A DNA stretch of 64,000 nt from Nyssa sinensis. Lineage: Eukaryota > Streptophyta > Magnoliopsida > Cornales > Nyssaceae. Under the pieces are notes generated by a model. The model saw only the letters and a list, made by a program, of their open reading frames with translations. It was not told the DNA's origin and did no database searches. Location: positions 39,484,254-39,548,253 of the forward strand of contig CM018035.1 in the NCBI GenBank assembly GCA_008638375.1, read 5' to 3'. A program made the translations under genes and the position numbers. Positions 20,901 to 33,529 of the stretch are shown here, piece after piece (positions within the stretch are counted from its first letter, which is position 1; every line of letters starts with the position of its first letter).

Positions 20901-23900
20901 AAAGGGTTCTTAATGTTTGCATTTAGTTATCATGTTTAGGTTGTTGGTCTAAACTTGGAAATCCCATGTTGTAGAGACGTTTTTTAACTACCTTGACTGT
21001 TATGGTTGGTTTTGTTCATATTGTTTGTACACGTTGCTCTTATTGTATTTTCATTATTAAAAATTAATGCTGTTTCATTTCCTTTCATCATATTCATACG
21101 TTTTGCTAAAATGATTTTGTGAATTATAGTTTTCTTCCTCACTGGTTTTATATATTTCCCCCTCTTCTCACTTTGTTCACACTTGTTGCTTGGAGATGCA
21201 TTGGTGACAAGATTATCAAGTGCATTCTGTGACATATTCTTATGAAGTCATATGTTAGGCAAATAACAGGACTGTCAATTAGGCTCACCTTTGATTATTT
21301 ATAATGATGAATATAACTGTCCTTGTTTGAGGGGGAAAAAAGACTGACTTGGTCTGTTTGTTCTTAGTTTTTATGGGAAGTGCATTGGGAAAAAAGCTGG
21401 TACTTGCTGAATACCATTTTCATGTTATGCTTGATTTCATTTTTAATATATTCCACTGTTATTGTCAGATTATACACTACTCATTTAGCACAGCAGCAGA
21501 GTAGCAGTTCTCTTTCTTGGTGATATTTTCTGTTGAAATAATCAGGGCCTTGGATTGTTTCTGTTTCCTAGAACTTTAGAAAGATACAATTTAACGCAAT
21601 ATGCTTATTAAAAGATTTATCTTGGTCCTTGTGTAGGGGTTGTTGGTCTCCAGGCAGCGGTTATGGAGCCGCAGATCTGTAAGGGCATTGTCATCTTAAA
21701 TATCTCTCTTCGTATGCTTCATATTAAGAAGCAGCCTTGGTATGGAAGACCTTTGATTAAATCATTCCAGAGTTTGCTGAGGTAAACTTCGATTTAATAT
21801 TTTCTTCTCAACTCTGTAGAGTTTTCAAATTTCCATTTTAGGATCTAAAATAGTTATGATGTGCCAGGAATACTGCTCTGGGCAAATTTTTTTATAGAAC
21901 TGTTGCTACACCGGAGTCAGTGAAGAATATTCTTTGCCAGGTATTTTTCTATGACAGCATTGGATATTTTTCTTTCTTCTTAGGCAACAATTCTTATAAT
22001 CTCAAGGGCAACGTATAGGAAAATGGATAAAACTGTTAAAAATAAGTTTGTAAATTGCACCCAACACGGATCCATATTGCTAAATGCTAACTATGAACAT
22101 CTTTGTGACAAAAATTCCCCCAAACTTGAAAGGTCCATAATTATACTTTTAACTTGAAAGGTCCACAATTATACTTTTTACATGAAAGGTCCACAATTAT
22201 ACTTTTAACTATATATATGTTGTAAATATTGACCGAATCTATAGCTTAATTTAGGTATTAGATTGAGCTTAATATGTAACTTATTTTAGGTTTTAGATTG
22301 ATTGACTCATTGTATTGATTGTAGGAACTAATTTAGGATAGTTTCCTTATTTACTTGTAATAGAGAGGAGTATATTTTTTTCATTCTCTAAAATACTCTC
22401 GACATAGTATCAGAGCGGGTTTTCTAAACCATAGCTTCTCTTTCTCGGTCCTCCCCTTTTTCGGTGCTTCCCTCGGCCCCTCTCGACAAAGCCTCTTGTC
22501 TCCTTCGGCACCTCTCGGCAGAGCCTTTTGGCCCTTTCGGCACCTCTCGGCAGGGCCTCCTCGGCCCAGCCTCTCATCACCTTTGGCAGGGACTCTCGGC
22601 TCCCTCAGCCTAGCCATTCCCGGTCAGCTTCTCTCGTTTCTCAAATCTTTGCTCTAGCAACTTTTTTGTCCTATTATGGCTGATAAATTAGACACCAAGG
22701 ACAACAGAGATTCTTTTTTTATTGGATCACTGACCAATACAAAATTGAAGGGTTCCAACGAACGTACCAAGCATATTGAAGTTGATTGTCATTTTATTTG
22801 ATCTAAAGTAGAATCCAAAGAAATCACCACGCCGTTTGTTCCTTCTAGTAGTCAACTTGCTGATATCTTCACCAAAGCTTTACTAAAGACTGCCATCGAC
22901 TCTATTTGTAGCAAGTTAGGAGTTATAAATATATACTCTCTAGCTTGTGGGAGAGTCTTGTAAATATTGACCGAATCTATAGCTTAATTTAGGCATTAAA
23001 TTGAAATTAATCTGTAGCTTAATTTAAGCATTAGATTAATTGATTAGATTGATTGTAGGAACTAATTTAGGATAGTTTACATATTTACTTGTAAGATGTG
23101 ACTATAAATCTTGACTTTATAGAGAGAAGAATACATCTTTTTCGACATGGTATCAGAGCGGGTTTTCTAAACCATAGCTTCTCTTTCTCGGCCCCTCTCG
23201 GCTCCTTCGACACCTCTCGGCTCCTTCGGCACCTCTCGGCAGAGCCTCCCTGCTCCCTCAGCCCAGCCAGTCTCAGCCAACTTCTCTCGCTTTCCAAATA
23301 TTTGCTCTAGCAATTTCTTTGCCCTATCATGGCTGATAAATTGGACACCAAGGACAACAAAGATTTTTTTTTCATTGAATCACTTACGAATATAATATTG
23401 AAGGGTTCCAAAGAACGGACCAAGCATATTGAAGTTGATTGTCATTTCATTTGATCTAAAGTAGAGTCCAAGGAAATCACCACTCCATTTTTTCCTTCTG
23501 GTAGTCAATTTGTCAATATCTTCACCAAAGCTTTACCAAATACTGCCATCGGCTCTATTTGTAGCAAGCTGGGAGTTATAGATATATACTCTCCAGATTG
23601 AGGGGGAGTGTTGTAAATATTGACCGAATTTGTAGTTTAATTTAGGCATTAGATTGAGCTTAATCTATTGTTTAATTTAGGTATTAGATTGATTGATTGT
23701 ATTGATTGATGGGTTGATTGATTGATTGATTTTATTGATTGTAAGAACTAATTTAGGATAGTTTCCTTATTTTCTTGTAAGTTATGACTATAAATCTTGA
23801 CCTCCTAGAGTGAAGAATATATCTTTTTCATTCTCTAAAATACCTTTGACAATATATATGAAACACTTGGTTTTGACATGTGATATAATATTGCACAAAG

Positions 23901-26900
23901 TTATGCACAAATATAACTAAAATTTTGCTCAAGGAGATAGTTTGGCAAAATAAAGTCATTTAAATTTGTCAAGTGGGATGGTTAGTGGAGATTTTTGAGA
24001 TGGGAAACAAAATTTTCTTTTCATAGACCAATTTGTGTTTCTGATGCCAGGATCCTCTTGTATCATATTACTGAGGAAGCTAAAGCTCTTTTTGGAAGAG
24101 TAGGCTAGTGAGTGGATCAGTTTCTACTCTGATGTGCCCTATTTGATGCTGGAGTTACAAGGAATATGGCATTGGAGTTTCTTAATTTTAGTAGATTTTG
24201 TGATATTAGGAGTTTTTGATGAATCTTATTGTAATTTCTTATTTTTAGACTGTTTAGAAGCTTTAAGAGTGAAATTTGAATTTTACATGTAACCATATTG
24301 GGTAGGATGTACTTTAGGTGACTGCCAATTAGTTTTAGGGTTTCCTAAAGCTTATAAATACGCTTCTTCTTCTTCTTCTTCTTCTATCTCTTTATCTCTT
24401 TATGTTCATCTCTATCCCATCTCTTCTCTCTCTTGAAACTTTTTGCCTCTCTCTCTCTCTCTCTCTTTATCCCCTTTCTCAAATCTTCCTTAACCTATCT
24501 ATAATCTCCTCTGCTCTTCTCTCTCTCTCTCTCTCCCCTACCTCTTCTGTCTTCTCTTCTCTTCTCTCCCTCTATTCCTTGAAATACTCTCTTCTCTAAT
24601 TCTCTGTCTACCTTATCTTCTCTTCCCTCTGCAGCAGTTTTTCCAAGGAATTGCGTACCAAGTGTTTGGTGGAATGACTGAGGATTGAAACATAATGTCA
24701 CATGGATGTATTCATCTACCATACTATGGATTATCAATCTATGGTGAGAGAGCTAAACCATTTGATCAAAGGTCTTTGAAAATGTGTTCAAACTCGAAGA
24801 TACAGAGATCAACTCATGATACAACTTTTATATGAATATTCAAAAATCACAAATTCGGTGTCCAGTTTTGTCACATCCCTCACCCCGCCTTATGCAGAAT
24901 TTGGGGACGCGACTAAACCCAAAGGGTAGTACAGAGTTGGATGGAATGCAGCCTGAACAAAAATTTTAAAAAACAGAAGTGGTGCAGAAGCGTCAATCAC
25001 CAAAAGCATGTCCATCTGACGAGAGTTTGCCAGACATTCTTAACTATTACATTACTTGGCATTATTTTACAAAAGAAGCTACCGAGTTGGTCACACTTCA
25101 TTTACTATTACAAAAGTCACAATTTCATTCTGCTAACTTGTCTTGTCCAGCCTTGGCAACTTATCTTACAAAAGTTTCTTCTTCTATATTGGCCCAACTT
25201 GTCCCTTACTATTTAAGCTTGCAAAATTATAACAAAAGTTGTGGAGCAGTAGCTATACTAGGTAAGCAGGTTCCATTGATCATCGTCACTTGAAAAAAAA
25301 ATGTTGGGTATTTTGTTGAGCATCACTAAGATTGGTGAGTAATTCCAATGCTTTGTCATGAATTTTCAACCGATAGCGTTTTGAGTAAATATCATGTTTG
25401 AACAAATCACTAGCGGTCATACACGTTTTCATGGATCATAATACAACGCATTTGATCGATAACTTTAAACAATAAGCATTTAATACGTTGGACTTGTACA
25501 AGAAGTATTTCAAGAATCATTTGAGTATAAACTTTTCTAATCAATAAACACTTGACATGATTTGTCAATTTGTGACAATAAGTTGCAAAATGTTTTGTTT
25601 TCATGTAAAATAGGAGGAATAAAATCGTTTTTCATGTAATGGGAGGTTTGAAACCTTTTTCCTAATCTTCATTATACTTTTTATCACTTTCATGACAAAT
25701 CCATGTCAACCCGGATTCTAAGTTTTACACGTGGGTCTATTTTATAGACCTTAACTCGTGAGAGAACTCTGGCCTTTTGTTGGACATTACAAGAGTGAGT
25801 CTCGAAGGATCCCACTTGCAGGGGTGCTTATGCATAATTATCTTATACTTGTTACCATTTGTGAAATTAGGAAAGATTTTGTTCAAATCATTGTTTTTCA
25901 AAAAAATGCTTTTCAAGAGCAAATAAAATATAACTTGTCAAACAAGAATCATAATCATGCTTAAAATGAGAGTCGTATGAACAACAAGCAATTAAATAGG
26001 AATTGTAAAATGTGATAGCACTTTTCAATTCAAGACAATAAAGATACCTGTGAACAAGAGTTGTAAATAATTGACATTTAAATTAGGACAATTCTTAAAA
26101 TAGAGGAATTAAAAATTTCACATTTCAAATTAAAGGATTACTCACCTCTGGTCCTGGATTCCTTGTTAGTTGTTTGCCTTTACTTTCCCTTTTTTGTCCC
26201 TAAAAACATAAGATATTTGGGCCCAATAATACATATTTAGTCTTAAATTATCACATGGCTAATGTTTTTAGTTCAATTAGAGTCCATTTTTGGACCTAGT
26301 GACCCTCACAACCCTTAAGGTATGTCTTTTTCCCTTATTCGAGTTCATTTGATAGCTTATTTTATTACTAAGGATATTTTCATAATTACTTTCTTTTGCA
26401 TATCTTATACTTCGGTACCTCATTTGCTAAAATCGATTCCGTCATTGACCAAAACATAAAAAATGCTAGGGTAGCCTTTTCCTAACATTAAAATGGCTTT
26501 AAGTATTACTAGGGGCATTATTGTAATTATACATTTTATATATCTATATTTTTTATGCTTATTTTGTTAAAACAGACTCCGTCATCGAGTCCAGAACGTC
26601 AAAAAATGTTAGGTTAGCCTCTTCTAGATCTTAAATAGGCTTTAATTAATATATGAATTTTGGGATTTATATAATATATATTTATTTGCGTGAATATGAT
26701 ATTAGCCACAAGTAGTGGCTCGTTGGATAAGTTTTTGGGCTTAAGCCCCTACGTCTCTGGTTCGAACCTCACTGGGCACTCTTGGTTTTTATTTTTCATT
26801 TTTCTTTTTAATCTGATATATGTATATTTAACATTGTTAATATAACAACCATCGCCAGGTGGCACGTTGGTTAGTGTTTTACATCTAGACGGGTCAGGAG

Positions 26901-29900
26901 TTCGAAATCCCCGGGGCTGCGTCCCAACCAATTTTTTTTTAACCTTAATCAAAATGCGTAGTTTCACCCTTAAATTATTTAAATAGGTTTTGAACCAAAA
27001 CGACACAACTTTTTCTATTTTTCATTCTAAATGTCGTTGTCCCAATAATTGAGTCAACTCGTTCACATGCTATGTTAACCCAGTCTCAGCTCAGTCCAAC
27101 TCAATGAGTCAACACATCAGACTCGTCGTCTTCCTCACGCTAGGGTTTACTTTATATTGGAACCCTAAAATTTTTCCAGTTCGATTTGTTCATTGTTTTT
27201 CGATCTCTCTTGACTCTAGCTGGTTCTAAATGACTATAATGTTCGTTCAAATAGGTTTCCCTCAATTTGAAGGCATTAAAAACTCTCTAAACTTGGTTTC
27301 GAGCTTCCCTGGACGAACCATGCAACTGGTTCATACATACATGATTCTCAACCAAAATTCATGAAATTTGTTTCATTGTTTTTCATTTTCAACTATTCGG
27401 TTCCCGTTCAAAAATCAAGGTTTTGTGTGTGTTTTTGAGTGTTCAATTTCTAGACCCGTACCGAAAACTAGGTCCCACGACCTCATCCCTAGGTCATTTT
27501 GCTTGATTTTTGTTGCATTATGCATCATTCTACATCTACTTTAATACTTATCAAAAAAATAAAAAATAAAAAATTCTACATCTACTTTAAGGCCTCATTC
27601 TTAATTTCTTGTTTGGTTTCACTTAATGAAACCTAGTTCATCCTAAGCTCTATCAATGGTGGATGCCTCTATTTATAGTTTTTGTCTTACTATTTTTTTC
27701 ATTTTTCATGCTAGACCTTCATAATACTATCTACTTATCAAAAAAAAATACTATCTAAAATGACAGTTAGAATCGAAGGAAGTGAAGTTGTTCCCTGTTT
27801 ATGGCTGCTTCAATTTTCTTTCTCTACTTTCTGCACTTTCTCTCTCTACTGGTTCCTTTCTCTATCACCTCATGCACGACCCTCAAGCTCTGGATGTGGG
27901 TTTTCTTCTTTTTTGTTTGAGAGTTCCATATTTGGTAGAGGATAACCCTTTATATAGAGAAATTTAAGATAAAGCTCATTCTTGCATGCATGCCATGTTT
28001 GTTGGTGTAATCTCTCTTCTTGAATCCTAATGAAGACACTTCATCTATGCGTTATCCTATTTTACAAGAAGGAAGCTTCATTTAGTGGAGTTTGATGGGA
28101 CAAAATTTTCATGCATTTTATATTTCATATATATATATATATATTCCTATATATATTATACATGACATCCCTACCATACATATTATGCATATTTATATCA
28201 TACATACATGTGTTTTGATTTATGCTAGTTATTTCATTGCTCATGTATAATTTAATGCTTTTATTATTTCTTTATTCAAAGTTAAGGTTTTACTTCTTGA
28301 TTATGTGTATATACAAAGCTGGTCCAATAATTGTAATTCTTAGTCCTCGAGTTATTGTTAATTCAAATTAATTAGGGTTCGGTTATTACAAGTTTACCAC
28401 AAGACGGGGTTGTTGCACGCTATTTGACCATGAAGATTATTGCATGGGAGTTTTCTAGTTTAGTGGATTTGGTGATGTTATAAGTTTTGATGAGCATTGT
28501 TATAACTTTTTTATTTTTAGAAGCTTTAGAGGCAATTTTACATGCAACATAAAGTCTGAGGGCCTTCCCCATGGCTTGGGTGCTTCTCTCTTCGGAATTG
28601 AGCCATAGTCTTTCTTATTAAATACTTGGACCTTTTTTTTCATCTTTTGAAGCATATATGCTTGTTCGTAGTTGATTTCACACATCTATTTTTCAAGCTT
28701 CAAGTCAAATTTCTTCCCCAAGCTTTTTGGGCTTTGATTTGGAGTCATCCGCCTTGGGTTTTGCTCTTGTAGAATCTCTTATAGGGAACACAAAGGCATT
28801 GGATGAGGGATTTGAGATTAAAATTAGGGTTTAAGATTTAAGTTTAGTTATTTTATATTTTCTTATTTTTAGGGTTTTTTTAGTAATTATGGTAGTTGTT
28901 GCTATTTTAGTAATTTTGGGTTGCCTATAAATAAGGGCATTATGTATTGGAATGGTAGACTTGGCTTTGATTATTGACTACAAAATAATTGGATTTTGGG
29001 ATTTCTCTCTTATTATCTCTCTTCTTCTTCTCTCTCGGTCTGTTTTCCCCTCTTGGATTTTCTCTTCTTTCTCTCTCTTTCTTTTCTTGGTTTCCACCTC
29101 TTTCTTCTCTTCACTACTCTTTTTCTACTATTCCTACACTAATTTGGTATCAGAGCAAATCTCGATCCATCAAAACAGTCATGCAATTAGTATAGTTTCC
29201 AACCCAATATAACTAAGCCATCGATTTCACAATCATCGTTGCCTCATCACATTTGTTGTTTCATGACAATCATCATTATCACAAAACTGGCACTCCTACA
29301 AACCAAGCACAATTGTTGAAAGCCTCATCGCGTTGTCCCGAATCATTGGTTTAGTCTCGCCATCGACTATTAACAATAATACCAAAGTATAGCTATCACC
29401 TGCTTGAAACTAACATTGCGAAAATCTTCCCTCATCGTGTCACAATAGCCACCACACCATTAAAGCCTCGTGACCATTCCTCTCCCTCAACAACCACATA
29501 GTTGCGGTTTTATTAACACCCGTGTTCTATGCAATCAAGATCCATCACAGAGCTTTCTGTCATCATCCTCTATTTTTCTTGTCACACCAATTAGGTCTCA
29601 CCATTACCAAGATCGTCACCATGGCTAAATGCAACACAATTGGCCCGTCGTCAAATATCGTCTTCAACAACCATCCTCTCCATTGCTCATCGTAGGTCTT
29701 CATCGTGGACCTAAGGCTTCATCGTCTTTGTCATCAATTGTCATTGTTGTTTCGTCGCTAGACTTTGCAACAAACTCGTCACAATTGTTGATGTGGCCTT
29801 ATTGTCGGTGGCAGTTGCAGTCATAGATCGTTAGACTAGGTCGCAACAGACTCCAGCGGACGTTGTTATCTTCCATTTTCTCACACATTGATTGTGAGAG

Positions 29901-32900
29901 GGTTCAATACCCTCTCTTGCATTGCGAGAGAAAGACTTAATCTCATCCAAGCCAAGACCTGCTTAACAAAAAATAAGTCTCTTCATGAGTTTTTGAGGCC
30001 CAAGATGCCATGAGACAAAACTTTCAAACTATTAGAGGAAAAAAGAAAACTGTACAAGATTCACTGACTAGACCAGTTCCATAATGAATTTCGAGCACAT
30101 ATGGTCAAACTCTCTTCTCATTTGATCATTTTTCTTTTTGAGAACTATAAGAGTGACACATCTATTTAGCCCACAACATCTGGGCAAGAATTTAATGATT
30201 GTCAAGATGATATAGGAATTTTATATAGGCCACTTAGCTAAGAAAGGTCTCAGGATTGATATCTTAGGTATTCTTCGAAACCCTTTAACTTCGAATCCCG
30301 AGCAAATGATATGTGGTATAATTTACCTAATCCTCAAATAAGAGTGCTTGGTCACACATAAATTTCAATTGCACTCATGTTAAATATGGGGAAAAGATCT
30401 TGACACTCATTATTGATGGTCTTGGTTGCATGAACATAATCTCATAATTTGCTCTTACTAGAATGTAGCTACAGGCTGAGCATCATTCTTACTATTTAAA
30501 GTAACATGGGAAAATAATATATTTGTATTAGTCACAAAAAGGTGTCTAGTTGTAGTTCATTTTGGTGATTGTTATCCTTGGGAAACTTAGTGTAATGTAG
30601 TTCTTATAAAAGTTTCCCACATGTTACTTGGTCAACCTTGAGTGGATGATCTTGGTGTGACTCATAATTTGAAAGATAATACATGTGTTTTTAGGCACAA
30701 GGATAAGACTATCATGTTAAAGCTACCCAGACCCAAAGCGAATGAAAATGAAGAAAAAACTAAGCCTTCTTCTATTCCTTGTAACCTCGAATCTAATTGT
30801 GAAGTCCCTAAGTCAATTTCTCATACTCCATATGGGCAAACACTTTCTATATTCAATCAAACTGAGTATGAGCATCTAGAAAGGGCATTTGATTCCATGA
30901 GTGAAGAGATGAAACCTAGCCTAATAGCACATATGAAAATTAAGGAATTTCTCATGACTCATTTAAACCAAAAGTTGTCGCACATTCTCTAGTGTCGAAA
31001 TTGCAAACTCAAGAGTCTACTTGTGAGAATGTTCCTTCTGAGATTCTTTTGGTCCCTTGTTGTTAGTTTCATGTCCTTCTATAGATAACCTATCTAAATC
31101 CATTGGGACATTTTTAGCAATTCAAAAATTTGGATCTAATACTTATTTACTTGACATTTATTGGATTTAAATATTAGTTCAATTTTCCAAAGGGAGGACA
31201 TGCTATCTAATTAGGGTACTTTGGAGCCTCATGTATTTCTTGAGGATCTTCTAGCAGGTGGAGTTGTTATTTCTCCAATATTTGATCTGATGCCTTTGCC
31301 ACTCCAATAGCAAACCATGAATAGGTGGAGTTTATTCTTGCGAGCTAAATTGGAGATTCTTGACTTGATGATTTTCTATTTTTTCGTGGGTCATAATTGT
31401 TCCACTTTAGCTTGTTGGTTTCTTATCTTTGTGTTTTGCCATGACAATTCGTAACTTTTGGAGTAGTTCTACTACCACAACTTGTCATAGACGAGTTCTA
31501 TGAAGCTAAGCAAAATTGTAGGGGAATGCAAAGGCATTGGATCATGATTTGAAACTAAAATTAGGGTTCAAGATTTAATTTTGGTTATTTTATATTTTCT
31601 TATTTTTAGGGTTATTTTAGTAATTTTGACAGTTGTTGCTATTTTGGTAATTTTAGGTTACCTATCAATAAAGTTTTTATGCTTTGGAAAATTGGAACAG
31701 TAGACTTGGCTTTGATTATTGATTACAGAATAATTGGATTTTGGGATTTCTCTCTTATTATCTCTTGTTTTCTCCCCTTTTGAATTTTCTCTTCTTTCTC
31801 TCTCTTTCTTCTCTTGGTTTCCCCCTCTTTATTCTCTTGTCTAGTCTTTCTCTATTGGTCCTACACCACTCTTTGGTGTTCTCTTTTCTTAGTTTATAAC
31901 CTTGTGAATATAAACCATGGTTCTTGTTGGAGCCTAATTGTTCATGGATTATTGGTTTGAGATCTAGCTTATTTGGTATGTTTTCTCCTAGTCTTTTTGC
32001 GGGAGCTTTAATGGAGGAGAGACCAACCAGTGCTGGGTTCTTTGTGTGTCTGTTCATGGAGGCTCTTTATTACGCTACAGTTTTATGACGCCACTGGCTT
32101 GTGTGTGGTGAGTGGTGACATTGGTGTCATGGCTATGGCATTTCGGGGTGCTGTCAATTGGGTGCAGCGTTCATCCGTTGGTCTGGTTTGATCTTGTTGG
32201 GGATGGCTATTGCTCTTGCCTTGAGGATTTGAAGTGTTAGGCTCTGTGGTTGTGTTTTTTGTGCTGTTTTTGAGCTTGGTTAGCTCAAAATGGAAGTTGG
32301 TACCTGCTGAAGAAGAGAATGGGATTCTGGTGTGTGCGTCTGCATGTGATGGTAGGATAATGGCACATCCCAAATTGGTAGTTTCCGTGATAGTAAATTT
32401 TTTAACTGATTTAACTGAACGCTTTAACAACTGTTAAAGAAGTGAAAAATTTGTGTGATGAGATAATATTGAATTAGAAGAAAGTCAAATGGGGCCCTCA
32501 AAAATTCTGGTGGAAGCTTTCATGGGGGATGCTTATGTGTGTACACACACTTGCATGCACAAGAAAGATAATAGGATAAACCTTATAATCTATAGGTGCC
32601 TTGATGGTTAGAATATTACAATGAAAAACCTAGATACTAAACACTGTAATGTCAGGAAAGTTTAATGTGAATTAAGGTGTTGACCACAAGTTTTCTTGGT
32701 GATGCTTGTGTGTTTTGATGCACTTGCGTATACTGCTTTGTTTCTGGTTTGAATCTTGTCATATCTGATTCCATTTTAACTTTCCTTGGAGTGGCCTGTG
32801 AAGGATTGGTAATAATGGAAGAAACAAGGATAAAAATGATTGATCTTGTTGAATTCTTATGAATGAATCGTTTATTAGGTAGTATACGAGCAATAACAGG

Positions 32901-33471
32901 TCTAATTCTGAAACTCGCTGGTTTTATTCTTTTATTTGATTTAATGTCTGAAGTTGAGAGTGTATTGTGTCAGAAGCAGTAGTTTGAAGCACAGTTATCA
33001 TAATAAAAAAAATATTTTTAACTGATGATGACAGAATGAATGCTGTTATGCCCCCAGTGTTTTGGCCTGCTTCTGATGGGTTGTGTTTCAGTGTTATCAT
33101 GACAGCTGCCAGGTGACAGATGAATTAGTTCAGATAATCCTTCTTCCAGGACTTGAGCCTGGTGCCGCTGATGTGTTTCTTGAGTTCATTTGTTATTCAG
33201 AGGGCCCTCTTCCTGAGGAACTACTGCCTCAAGTGAAGGTCTTATTCTTATATGGATCCCTAATAATTCTGAATATTATTCTTTCTTATCAGATGTTTCT
33301 TTTGATAACGTGTATTCGATAGCACTACCATTTTCCTCTTTTTCTCAGTGCCCAGTTTTGGTGGCATGGGGCAACAAGGATCCATGGGAACCCATTGAGC
33401 TTGGAAGAGCCTACGGAAATTTTGATTCTGTAGAAGACTTTGTTGTCCTCCCCAATGTTGGTCATTGCCCT

Positions 33472-33529
<58 letters not shown>

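Larger units (their letters stand above)
22218..23851 (+). mobile_element. Copia deletion derivative with three LTRs and two interiors
   Basis: LTR1 22218-22404, interior 22405-22955, LTR2 22956-23147, interior 23148-23608, LTR3 23609-23851. Each interior opens with a PBS (T[A/G]GTATCAGAGCGGG) and a CTCTCGGC-rich leader. A gag start follows (MADKLDTKDN, ATG at 22676 and 23329). It is fused by deletion to the RNase H end (RTKHIEVDCHF..ADIFTKAL), then a purine tract. The whole array is flanked by ATATA (22213-22217 and 23852-23856), so it entered as, or recombined from, a single insertion. Confidence 0.9.
24869..28390 (-). mobile_element. solo LTR of the long-LTR Gypsy family (copy a)
   Basis: Plus-strand ends are TGTCACATCCC and GTTCGGTTATTACA, flanked by AGTTT on both sides (24864-24868 and 28391-28395). 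Length 3522 bp. Motif order shows it lies on the minus strand: the GACTCCGTCATCGAGTCC-type repeat and tRNA-like modules are reversed relative to copy d. No interior region remains, so it is a solo LTR left by LTR-LTR recombination. It lies in CLD1 intron 5. Confidence 0.88.

Noticed and set aside
22440..22620. GC-rich CTCTCGGC block as a possible CpG-type promoter or gene
   Set aside because: Present in both interiors right after the PBS; it is the leader of the Copia derivative with short internal repeats.
26711..26780. Possible genuine tRNA gene
   Set aside because: The A and B boxes are good, but acceptor and anticodon stems do not pair convincingly, and homologous modules occur in other LTR copies. 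Treated as a tRNA-like module.
29629..29826. 65-codon + frame with Ser/Val-rich sequence
   Set aside because: Lies in the interior of the Gypsy derivative, has no recognised motif and is surrounded by stops.
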